From NCBI GenBank assembly GCA_900466745.1, contig UBNE01000028.1, forward strand, positions 186,001 to 250,000: DNA of 64,000 nucleotides. Direction: 5' to 3'. Position numbers and translations under genes: made by a program. The notes under the pieces were generated by a model. It was not told the origin of the DNA, made no database searches, and worked only from the letters and a program-made list of their open reading frames with translations. This stretch comes from Hyphomicrobiales bacterium. GTDB lineage: Bacteria > Pseudomonadota > Alphaproteobacteria > Rhizobiales > Beijerinckiaceae. Below, in pieces: positions 8,142 to 15,886 of this stretch. Positions within the stretch are counted from its first letter, which is position 1; each line of letters starts with the position of its first letter.

Positions 8142-8882
8142 ATGCCCGAGATAGGCCTCGATCACGGCGGGGTTGGCCCTGACCTCGGCCGGCGTCCCTT
8201 CGGCGAGCATCCTGCCCTCGGCCAGCACGATCACGCGCGAGCACAGGCTCATCACGAAATCCATGTTGTGCTCGATCACCACAAAGGTCGCGCCCTGCTC
8301 GGCATTAATGGCGCGCAGGCGCTCCTTGAGGTCGCCCAGCATGGTCAGGTTGACGCCGCCGGCCGGCTCGTCGAGCAGCACGAGGCGCGGCCCCGCCATG
8401 AAGGCCATCGCGGCGTCGAGCAGCTTCTGCTGGCCGTAGGAGAGCCCGCCGGCCTTGGCGTCCGCGAGATGGCCGAGCTTGAAGAAGCCGATCATCTGCG
8501 CGGCCTTCCCGGAGAGCCCGGCATCGCGCGCCCCGAACAGCCGCCCGAGCATCGAGCCCTGATGCTCCTGCCCGGCGAGGATCAGGTTCTCGCGCACCGA
8601 GAGCTCCGGGAACACCTGCAGGAGCTGGAAGGTGCGGCTGACGCCGAGCCGGTTGAGCGCGGAGGGGCGCAGATTGGTAACGTCGCGCCCGTCGAGCTTC
8701 ACCGTCCCTTGCGTCGGTTCGAGCTGGCCCAGGATGCAGTTGAACAGGGTCGACTTGCCGCAGCCATTCGGCCCGATGATGCCGAGGATCTCGCCCTCCC
8801 TGACGGAGAAGGAGACGCCGTTCACCGCCTTGATGCCGCCGAAGGCCTTGTGCAGCTCGTGGACCTCGAGGACGGGGCTCAT
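8139..8882 (-). CDS. livG: Branched-chain amino-acid-type ABC transporter ATPase LivG
   Basis: 247 residues. Walker A GPNGCGKST, the signature region GLSYGQQKLLD, and Walker B LVLLDEPAGGVN, the last being characteristic of LivG-type ATPases of HAAT importers. The reading frame is open upstream to 9452, but the real start is the ATG at 8882, which overlaps the livM stop as ATGA. The stop codon TAG (8141-8139) lies inside the terminal arm of a palindromic repeat, so the repeat probably inserted at or replaced the original 3' end. The protein works with LivF, LivH and LivM at the inner membrane. Confidence 0.93.
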   Translation of the reverse strand: MSPVLEVHELHKAFGGIKAVNGVSFSVREGEILGIIGPNGCGKSTLFNCILGQLEPTQGTVKLDGRDVTNLRPSALNRLGVSRTFQLLQVFPELSVRENLILAGQEHQGSMLGRLFGARDAGLSGKAAQMIGFFKLGHLADAKAGGLSYGQQKLLDAAMAFMAGPRLVLLDEPAGGVNLTMLGDLKERLRAINAEQGATFVVIEHNMDFVMSLCSRVIVLAEGRMLAEGTPAEVRANPAVIEAYLGH

Positions 8883-9889
8883 GGCGCGCCTCCCGCGGGC
8901 CGGCCGCGCCGCAGCGCCTGCCAGCCGCGCTCGGCGAGGCCGCTGACGCCCTGCGGGCAGATGATCAGCAATATCAGCACGATGCTGGCGAAGATGATGA
9001 GGTAGAGCGAGCCGGCGAAGCGCAGCCATTCCGGCAGCACGACGCCGAGCAGCGCGCCGATGAAGGGGCCGAGCAGATAGCCCGAGCCGCCGGCCACCAC
9101 CATCAGCAGCAGGAACAGGCTCTGCGACAGCGAGAAGGGGGAGGGGTCGATGAACTCGACCAGCGGCGCGTAGAGCGCGCCGGCGAAGCCGCCATAGGCC
9201 GAGCCGATGGCGAAGGCGAGCAGGGTGTAGGCGCGCGTATCGACTCCGAGGCTGGCGGCGCGGACCGGGTTCTCGCGCAGCGCCATGAAGGCGCGGCCCC
9301 AGGGCGAGCGCACCAGCCACCACAGCGCCAGCGCCAGGATGAAGGTCACGGCGACCAGGAAGCGGTGGAACGCCAGCGCGCCGTCGAGCCTGAGGCCGAA
9401 GAAGCCCGGCCGCCTGATATTGGCGATGCCGAAGACGCCGCCGGTCAGCCATTGCTCGTTGCGCAGCAGCAACCAGATCAGCGTCGAGAAGGCGAGGGTG
9501 ACGAAGGCGAGGTAATGCGTGCGCACCCTGAGCGCCGGGAAGCCGAGCAGGATGCCGATGCAGAAGGTGAGGAGGCCCGACAGCGCGAAGGCGGCGTACC
9601 AGTTGACGCCGTATGTCGTGGTCAGGATCGCGGTGGCATAGGCGCCGAGCCCCATGAAGGCGGCCTGCGCCAGCGAGGTCTGGCCGGCATAGCCGAGCGT
9701 CAGGTTGAGCCCCATCACGGCGATGCTCATCACCAGCCAGAGCGAGAGCACATAGGTGCCGTAGCGCCCCATTCCGGCCGGCGCGAACCAGAGGATGGCG
9801 GCGCCGAGGACGAGGGCGAGCAGGGCGCCGTCGCGCAGGCGGCTGCGGCTTGCGGGCCGGGCGGCGGAGGCGGTCGCGGGGGCGCTCAT
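8879..9889 (-). CDS. livM: Branched-chain amino-acid-type ABC transporter permease LivM
   Basis: 336 residues with about ten hydrophobic segments. The cytoplasmic ATPase-contact region reads RSPWGRAFMALRENPVRAASLGVDT, the conserved permease motif of the family. It overlaps livG and livH by four bases (ATGA) at its two ends, showing translational coupling. The ATG at 9889 was chosen for this overlap; the frame continues open upstream to 10906 but that part is antisense-type Arg-rich sequence overlapping livH. The C-terminus is a short basic tail after LIICPQG. Confidence 0.93.
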   Translation of the reverse strand: MSAPATASAARPASRSRLRDGALLALVLGAAILWFAPAGMGRYGTYVLSLWLVMSIAVMGLNLTLGYAGQTSLAQAAFMGLGAYATAILTTTYGVNWYAAFALSGLLTFCIGILLGFPALRVRTHYLAFVTLAFSTLIWLLLRNEQWLTGGVFGIANIRRPGFFGLRLDGALAFHRFLVAVTFILALALWWLVRSPWGRAFMALRENPVRAASLGVDTRAYTLLAFAIGSAYGGFAGALYAPLVEFIDPSPFSLSQSLFLLLMVVAGGSGYLLGPFIGALLGVVLPEWLRFAGSLYLIIFASIVLILLIICPQGVSGLAERGWQALRRGRPAGGAP

Positions 9890-10764
9890 ATCCGGCGCTC
9901 CTCCTTGCGGCCCATCAGCCCCTCGGGCTTGAGCAGGATGATGGCGACGAGCAGGATCAGCGGCACGGCGAGGCGGTACTGCGTCGAGACATAGGCCGCG
10001 GCCAAGCTGTCGACGACGCCGATCAGCAGGCCGCCGACCAGCGCGCCGCGCACCTGGTTGAAGCCGCCGACGATCGCCGCGATGAAGGCGAACAGGCCGA
10101 TCGTCTCGCCGTTGGAGAACTTCGCCAGATAGAGCGGCGAGATCAGCACCGAGGCGACCACGGCGAGCGCGGCGTTGATGACGAAGGTGAGCAGGACCAT
10201 CCGCTCGACCGGGATGCCGAGGATGCGCGCCACCGTCGGGTTCTGCGCCGTCGCCTGCATCTGCCGGCCGAGCCGCGTGCCGCCGACGAACCATTGCAGC
10301 AGGCCGATCGCCGCCAGCGCCACGACGATGATCGCGGCATGCTGCAGCGAGACCGCGGCGCCGAGGACCTCGACGGTGCCGGTCGGCACGAAGGAGGGGA
10401 AGTTCTGCGCCTCGGCCGAGAAGCCGTCCTTGGCGCCTTCCTTCATGATCGTCGAGAGCGCCATGGTCGCGATGGCGAGCGGCAGCACGCCGTGCCGGAT
10501 CATCGGATCGACGACCACGACCTTGAAGCCGAGCCCGAAGACCAGGATGAAGGCGAGGATGCCGACGAGCGCCCCGAGCCAGAGCGGCGCGCCGAGCAGC
10601 TTGACCGCGAGCAGGACGAGCACGGCCGGCAGCATGACGAACTCGCCCTGGGCGAAGTTGATCGTCTGCGAGGTCTGCCAGACCAGCGTGAAGCCGATCG
10701 CGGCGAGCGCGTAGATCGCACCCGTCGCGACGCCGGCGATGAGGAAGGCGACGAATTCGGCCAT
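9886..10764 (-). CDS. livH: Branched-chain amino-acid-type ABC transporter permease LivH
   Basis: 292 residues, a typical LivH permease: first helix GVATGAIYALAAIGFTLVW, then QTINFAQGEFVML, about eight membrane segments, and the ATPase-contact loop GRQMQATAQNPTVARILGI. The ATG at 10764 starts MAEFVAFL; an in-frame upstream extension to 10893 reads through the palindromic repeat and is not likely translated. Between it and livK lie 209 bases with two repeat modules, which may separate expression of the abundant binding protein from that of the membrane components. Confidence 0.93.
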   Translation of the reverse strand: MAEFVAFLIAGVATGAIYALAAIGFTLVWQTSQTINFAQGEFVMLPAVLVLLAVKLLGAPLWLGALVGILAFILVFGLGFKVVVVDPMIRHGVLPLAIATMALSTIMKEGAKDGFSAEAQNFPSFVPTGTVEVLGAAVSLQHAAIIVVALAAIGLLQWFVGGTRLGRQMQATAQNPTVARILGIPVERMVLLTFVINAALAVVASVLISPLYLAKFSNGETIGLFAFIAAIVGGFNQVRGALVGGLLIGVVDSLAAAYVSTQYRLAVPLILLVAIILLKPEGLMGRKEERRI

Positions 10765-10800
10765 GGGCCTCCCGCTCCCTGTCGTTTCCGTTGAGCCGAT

Positions 10801-10838
10801 GTCGTCCCGGACAAGCCGCGATCGCGGCGCCGATCCAG
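10801..10838 (-). repeat. GTCAT-CCCGG repeat module, partial copy
   Basis: Read on the minus strand this is ggatcggcgccgcgatcgcg followed by gcttgtccgggac. It matches the right halves of the elements at 29742-29852 and 47416-47514 with few changes. It ends one base before the two-hairpin repeat at 10840, so two repeat families are fused here into a mosaic. Confidence 0.7.
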
Positions 10839-10839
10839 G

Positions 10840-10941
10840 GCATCGGACCGAAAAGTGGAATCCGCTTTTCGGAAAGATCCGATGCGCCTGCAACGGGATG
10901 GATCATCGTTGCCGCGTCCGGAAGGACGCGCGGTGATCCAT
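10840..10941. repeat. Two-hairpin intergenic mosaic repeat, copy 2 (livK-livH gap)
   Basis: Hairpin A (10840-10885) differs from copy 1 at only one position in 46. Hairpin B (10898-10941) has arms atggatcatcg/cggtgatccat around an inner gcgtcc-ggaa-ggacgc stem. Relative to copy 1 several arm bases differ on both sides so that pairing is kept, including a G-T wobble. This supports selection on, or origin from, a paired structure. Confidence 0.85.
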
Positions 10942-10973
10942 GGCCGGGATGACCTCGCGGAGCTGTGGTTTTC

Positions 10974-12110
10974 TTACGGGTTGAGCTTGGGCAGGACGGT
11001 GTTGATCACCTGCTTGCCGTCGACCACCTCGGCCAGGAAGCTCTCGCGATCGAGATCGCCGTTCTTCAGGATGGTGGTGTCGATCAGGATGCCCGGCTCC
11101 TCGGCGACGGTGATGGTCGCGCCGCGCAGCGTGTCGGCGAGGCCCTTCCGGTCGAGCTTCTTCTGCTTCTCCGTCGCCCATTTCACCATATGGACGGCCA
11201 TGTAGCCCTTGATGCCGTTATGGTCGGAGACGTAGCCGTATTTCTGCTGGAAGCGCTTGCCGAAATCCTGCAGGCCCGGCAGCGGCGCGTCGACCGAGAG
11301 GCCGACATGGCCCTTGACGCCGTTGGCGGCGTCGCCTGCGAGCTCGATCACCTTGGCGCCGAGCAGGGTGGTCTCGCCGATCATCGGCTTGGCGACGCCC
11401 TGCTGCTTGGCGGCGCGCAGGAAGCGGGCGCTCTCGTCCTCGTTGAGATAGACGAAGATCGCGTCGGCATTGGCGTTCTTCACCTTGATCGCATCGGCGG
11501 CGAAGTCGGCCTGGCCCTGCTCGGTGGCGATGTCGGCCGCGACCTTGATGCCGGCCTTCTCCAGCTCGGGCAGGATGGCGTCGCGCCCGCCCTTGCCGAA
11601 GTCGTTGTTGACCCAGACCACCGCGACCGAGCCGGCCTTGACGGTGTCCTTCAGATATTTGGCGATCTTCGGCATCGCCGCGCTCTGGCTGAGCGAGGTG
11701 CGGAAGATGTAGGGGTTACCCTGCTGGGTGAAGCCCGCCGCCTCGCCGGCGACGATCTGCGCCACCTCGGCGCGCTGCGAGATCTGCATCGAGGCCGAGA
11801 TCGGCCCGGAGAACACCGGCCCGAGGATGGCGTAGGCGTCCTCGTCGATGGCGCGCTGCACCGCCGCGCGCGTCGCGCCCGGATTGGTCTGGGTGTCGTA
11901 ATGGATCACCTCGACCGGCTTGCCGAGGATGCCGCCCTTGGCGTTGATGTCGGCGGCGGCGAGATCGGCGCCGTTCTTGAAGTTGGTGCCGGCGCTGGCG
12001 CCCGCGCCGGAGAGCTCGATCACGTCGACGAGCTTGACCTTGTCCTGCGCGAGGGCCGGCAGGGCGCAGCCGATGGCGAGCGCTGCCGCCATGATCCAGG
12101 GCGATTTCAT
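10974..12110 (-). CDS. livK: Branched-chain amino-acid-type ABC transporter periplasmic binding protein
   Basis: 378 residues. A signal peptide (cleavage near ALA-QDKVKLVDVIELSGAGA, about residue 21) is followed by a type I periplasmic-binding fold with the family's opening motif and repeated alanine-rich helices. It captures the substrate for the LivHMGF membrane complex. Substrate could be branched-chain amino acids but also amides, urea or aromatic acids in this family. GGAGG lies eight bases before the ATG at 12110. As first gene of the operon, its promoter must lie in 12111-12366. Confidence 0.92.
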   Translation of the reverse strand: MKSPWIMAAALAIGCALPALAQDKVKLVDVIELSGAGASAGTNFKNGADLAAADINAKGGILGKPVEVIHYDTQTNPGATRAAVQRAIDEDAYAILGPVFSGPISASMQISQRAEVAQIVAGEAAGFTQQGNPYIFRTSLSQSAAMPKIAKYLKDTVKAGSVAVVWVNNDFGKGGRDAILPELEKAGIKVAADIATEQGQADFAADAIKVKNANADAIFVYLNEDESARFLRAAKQQGVAKPMIGETTLLGAKVIELAGDAANGVKGHVGLSVDAPLPGLQDFGKRFQQKYGYVSDHNGIKGYMAVHMVKWATEKQKKLDRKGLADTLRGATITVAEEPGILIDTTILKNGDLDRESFLAEVVDGKQVINTVLPKLNP

Positions 12111-12366
12111 GTCGTTTCCTCCACCTCTGTCGTTCTATCGTCGCCCGGGGACATGCCTTCGGCGCCGGCCGCATCGTCCCGAAGGCATGCGGGCCACCGC
12201 AGCGATCTGCCTTGGCGGCAGCCTTCTTGCAAGGTCTTGGGCCGGGCTGTCCAGAGCCGAGGGCTGCCGGAGCCGCGCGAGGAGGGGAGAAGGGAAGGGG
12301 GCGGCCATCCGCGCCGACGCGTCCGGCCGGCTCGGAAAGGGCCGTGCCGGCGGAGCCGTTCCCGGC

Positions 12367-12885
12367 TCAGGGAGCGGGCTTCAGCGCCTGTGCCTGGCCG
12401 GCGAGGTCCCGGAAGAGCGGCAGCGCTTCCGCCGCGAAGGCCTTGAGCTCCGGGTCGCCGCCGTTCCGGGCATAGGCTTCGAGCAGCGCAGCCAGCTCCC
12501 GATGCGCGTCGCGCTGGGCTGCCGCATAGGCCTTGTCGAAAGCCTCGCCCTGGAGGGCGCCGAGGTCGCGGATCATGTCGAGATGGCGGCCGTCGGGGCG
12601 GTCGGGCAGGGCGATGTCGGAGCGGCGCGCGACGATCCGCCTGAGCTGGCTCGCCGCCCTGGCATGGTCGTCGGCGAGGCGGTGGGCATAATCCTTGATC
12701 GCGGGCGAACTGCTTTTCTGCAGAGCCAGCGTCGCGGATTCGATGCCGAACATCGTGGCGACGGCGACCTCCCCCGCGAAATCCCGCGCCGATGGCGGCG
12801 ATTGGGCGAGCGCGGAGCGCACGGAAAGAACGGCTGCGATGGCAAGCGGCAGCGTTTCGAGAAATGCTCGACGTGTGCGGACCAT
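12367..12885 (-). CDS. DUF4142 protein with Tat-like signal
   Basis: 172 residues. The N-terminus reads VRTRRAFLETLPLA followed by a hydrophobic stretch ending SALAQ, which matches a twin-arginine signal peptide. The mature part is helical and contains DYAHRLADDHARAASQL, the ferritin-like helix pattern of DUF4142 proteins. These are exported proteins of unknown function that are common in alphaproteobacteria. No Shine-Dalgarno sequence is obvious before the ATG. It is a single gene facing away from the next gene. Confidence 0.82.
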   Translation of the reverse strand: MVRTRRAFLETLPLAIAAVLSVRSALAQSPPSARDFAGEVAVATMFGIESATLALQKSSSPAIKDYAHRLADDHARAASQLRRIVARRSDIALPDRPDGRHLDMIRDLGALQGEAFDKAYAAAQRDAHRELAALLEAYARNGGDPELKAFAAEALPLFRDLAGQAQALKPAP

Positions 12886-13016
12886 GCCATGGCAACGAGC
12901 CAGAGCCCGCGAGGTTCCATCGGCGGGGCGCGTCCGCGTCTTCGCCTTGTTCCGCCGGCCGGGCTGCGATAGCAGAGCCCGGCGCCCCGGACCGGCGCCA
13001 TCACGGAAGGGACATC

Positions 13017-13772
13017 ATGCCGACCACCGCCGAGACCATCCGCGAGGCGCTGATCGCCGCCCGCCGCGACCGCTCGCTGATCGAGACCGCGAGCCTGCCG
13101 GTGCCGGCCTCGCTGGCGGAAGGCCTCGCCATCGCGCGCGCGATCAACCGCGGCGCGGGGCTGGAGGATCGCGGCTGGAAGGTCGGCATCGCCGAGGACG
13201 GCACGCCGATCGCCGGCCTGATGCCGGGCCCCTGGCTCGCGCCCGGTTCCGTCTATGAGGGCGCGATCGGCGCCGAGATCCGCGTCGAGATCGAGCTGGG
13301 CCTGCGCCTCTCGCGCGATGTGCCGCTGCGTCCGGGCCAGCCCTGGTCGCGCGCCGAATTGCTCGCCTGCTGCGACAAGGCCTTCCTCGGCATCGAGATC
13401 GTCGAGAGCCGCCTCGCCAACTGGTCCGGCAACGTCGCCATGCCGCTCTGGCTCGCCGATGCCATGGGCCATGGCGGCTATTTCGTCGGGCCCGACCTCG
13501 ACATCAAGGTGCTGGACGATCTCACCGGCCTCGGCTGCTTCATCTCGCTCAACGGCGTGACGATCTACGATCAGCCGGCGGTCCACGGGAACGGCGATCC
13601 GATGACGCCCTTCCTCGCCTGGGCGAACCGGGCGGAGGAAGGTCTCGGGCCTCTGCGCGCCGGCCAGCTCGTCACCACGGGCAGCCTGTGCGGGGGCGTG
13701 CTTTCGCCGGGCCAGGGCGAGATCGTCACCCGGTTGAGCCCGCTCGCGACCGTAGCGTTTACGCTTCGTTAG
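13017..13772 (+). CDS. 2-keto-4-pentenoate hydratase / fumarylacetoacetase-family protein
   Basis: 251 residues. Features include ARAINRGAGLEDRGWKVGIA near the N-terminus, EIELGLRLSRDVP, and IEIVESRLANW, which match the MhpD-type hydratase branch of the FAH fold, with the metal-binding acidic residues in the central part. Such enzymes hydrate or decarboxylate 2-oxo acids in catabolic pathways. No neighbouring catabolic genes point to the substrate. A GGAAGG sits seven bases before the ATG at 13017, which is preferred to the open upstream frame reaching back over the DUF4142 promoter. Confidence 0.82.
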   Translation: MPTTAETIREALIAARRDRSLIETASLPVPASLAEGLAIARAINRGAGLEDRGWKVGIAEDGTPIAGLMPGPWLAPGSVYEGAIGAEIRVEIELGLRLSRDVPLRPGQPWSRAELLACCDKAFLGIEIVESRLANWSGNVAMPLWLADAMGHGGYFVGPDLDIKVLDDLTGLGCFISLNGVTIYDQPAVHGNGDPMTPFLAWANRAEEGLGPLRAGQLVTTGSLCGGVLSPGQGEIVTRLSPLATVAFTLR

Positions 13773-13879
13773 AGGAAACCATCGAGTCCTTCAGCATTGC
13801 GCATGGCCGTCTGCGCTTTATGATGGCCTCGCACATCGAATAGTTTTGCTGTTGCGGCTGGGGGTTGCTTGGAGGACGG

Positions 13880-15886
13880 ATGCGGTTCTGGCGAAGGGCG
13901 AGCCAGACGGTCGCATTGAGCGGCGGTTATGCGTTTGCGGCGCTCATGGCGGTGCAGGCTGATCCTGCCAAAGCTTTCGATCTGTCTTCTCTGGATGTCT
14001 TCGGCCTGTTCACCAAGAAGGACGAGCCGCCGGCCCCGAGCGCCACGACGCTGCCCTACAAGCTCGACTTCGATCTCGGCGAGGCCGAGGACGCCAAGGC
14101 GCTGACGCGCACCCTGCAGGACGCCTCCTTGCTCTACCGCCTGCGGCAGGACGCGCCGCCCGACGGCGAGACGCTGTCGCGCCGCATGGCGGCCGACCTC
14201 AACCCGCTCGTCGACGCGCTCTGGTCGCAGGGCTATTTCAACGCCGAGGTCGCGCTCGTCGTCGACGGCGTGCCGCTGGCGGTGGGGGCGGAGCCCGGCG
14301 CGCCGCTGATCCGCGCGCTGGAAGCCCATCGCAATCGCGATGCCGTGCCGATCATCGTCCGGGTCCGCCCCGGCAAGGTCTTCGGCTTCCGCAACATCGA
14401 CATCGTCGAGCGTGGCCAGGGCGGGGCGATCGCCGATCCGCTCAAGGTCTCGAAGCTGAAGGCGGGCGAACCGGCGACGGCGGCCTCGCTGCGCGCCGCG
14501 CAGGCGGCGCTGGTCGATTCCATGCGGGCGCAGTCGCATCCGCTCGCCAAGGTGGTGGAGCTCCGGCCGGTGGTCGACCATGCCGCCGGCATCATGGACG
14601 TGACCTATGTGCTCGATCCCGGCCCGCTCGCCGGTTTCGGCGACATCACCGTGGGCCAGACCGACGAGATCCCGCCCGAGGTCGTGCGCTCCTTCATCTA
14701 TCTCGAACCGGGCGACCCCTATTCGCCCAAGGCGCTGACCGATACGCGCAAATCGATCGCCAAGATCCCGGCCGTCGGCTCGGTGCGCATCCGCGAGGCC
14801 GACAAGCTCGACGGCACCGGCAACCTGCCGATCTTCGTCGAGGTGACGGAAAGGCCGAAGCGGCTCGTCGGCTTCTCGGCCCGCTATTCGACCGTCGACG
14901 GCCCGGCGGTGAAGGTCTACTGGGAGCACCGCAACCTCTTCGGCGGGGCCGAGCGCCTGCGCCTGGAGACGAGCGTCTTCTTCGCGCCGCGCATCGACGG
15001 CACCAAGCTCCAGCGCTTCGGCGATTTCGAGCAGTCGGACCTCGGCGGGCGCTTCGCCTTCAGCTTCATGAAGCCGGCCCTGGGCGGCACCCGCAACGAC
15101 TGGCTGCTCGACGGCGCCGCCACGCGCGAGCGCGTCGGCACCAACCGCTATGGCGGCTACACCGCGCGCTACGCCAACGTCACCACCGCGATCCGCCACC
15201 GCTTCAGCGACACCTTCTCGGTGCAGGCCGGGCTGGAGGTCGAGCGCGGCCAGACCAGCGACGTGCTGGGCCAGGTCGACTACACCCTCGTCGGCATCCC
15301 GCTTTCGGTGAACTACGATTCGACCGACGATCTGCTCGACCCGAAGAAGGGCATCCGCGCCACCGCCTCCTTCACGCCCTATCCGACCTTCCTCGGCTCG
15401 ACGGTCGGCATCTACCAGACCAAGGCGGCGATCTCGGCCTATTACGCGCTCGACGAGGATGGCCGCTATGTGCTGGCCGGGCGGGTCGGCTTCGGCTCGA
15501 TCTCCGGTGCCGGCCTCGACGAGATCCCGGCGACGCGGCGCTTCTATGCCGGCGGCGGCGGCTCGGTGCGCGGCTACGCCTATCGCTCGCTCTCGCCGCT
15601 CGGGCCCTATTGGCAACTCACCGGCGGACGCAGCCTGCTCGAGCTCTCGGCCGAGGCGCGCATCAAGATCACCGACACCATCGGCATCGTGCCCTTCTTC
15701 GACGCCGGCACCGCCTTCGAATCGAGCTTTCCGGACGGCAAGCAGAAGCTGCAGATGGCCGCCGGCCTCGGCTTCCGCTACTATACCGGGATCGGGCCGA
15801 TCCGCGTCGACGTGGCGGCGCCGCTCAACCCGCGCAAGGGCGACAAGCCCGTCGCGCTCTATATCAGCATCGGGCAGGCTTTCTGA
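13880..15886 (+). CDS. tamA: TamA, outer-membrane translocation and assembly module barrel
   Basis: 668 residues. After a short basic N-terminus and hydrophobic segment come POTRA-type repeats (about 50-330) and a C-terminal 16-strand-type barrel (about 350-668) of the BamA/TamA superfamily. FYAGGGGSVRGYAYRS is the conserved loop-6 motif. The last residues YISIGQAF end in phenylalanine, the usual outer-membrane insertion signal. With TamB it helps deliver proteins or lipids to the outer membrane. GGAGG lies four bases before the ATG at 13880; an upstream TTG at 13865 is less likely. Its stop overlaps the tamB start (TGATG). Confidence 0.93.
   Translation: MRFWRRASQTVALSGGYAFAALMAVQADPAKAFDLSSLDVFGLFTKKDEPPAPSATTLPYKLDFDLGEAEDAKALTRTLQDASLLYRLRQDAPPDGETLSRRMAADLNPLVDALWSQGYFNAEVALVVDGVPLAVGAEPGAPLIRALEAHRNRDAVPIIVRVRPGKVFGFRNIDIVERGQGGAIADPLKVSKLKAGEPATAASLRAAQAALVDSMRAQSHPLAKVVELRPVVDHAAGIMDVTYVLDPGPLAGFGDITVGQTDEIPPEVVRSFIYLEPGDPYSPKALTDTRKSIAKIPAVGSVRIREADKLDGTGNLPIFVEVTERPKRLVGFSARYSTVDGPAVKVYWEHRNLFGGAERLRLETSVFFAPRIDGTKLQRFGDFEQSDLGGRFAFSFMKPALGGTRNDWLLDGAATRERVGTNRYGGYTARYANVTTAIRHRFSDTFSVQAGLEVERGQTSDVLGQVDYTLVGIPLSVNYDSTDDLLDPKKGIRATASFTPYPTFLGSTVGIYQTKAAISAYYALDEDGRYVLAGRVGFGSISGAGLDEIPATRRFYAGGGGSVRGYAYRSLSPLGPYWQLTGGRSLLELSAEARIKITDTIGIVPFFDAGTAFESSFPDGKQKLQMAAGLGFRYYTGIGPIRVDVAAPLNPRKGDKPVALYISIGQAF

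Noticed and set aside
8879..10906. Single 675-codon frame covering livM and part of livH
   Set aside because: Only the last 336 residues resemble a permease; the earlier part overlaps livH in another frame. The ATGA overlap marks the real livM start.
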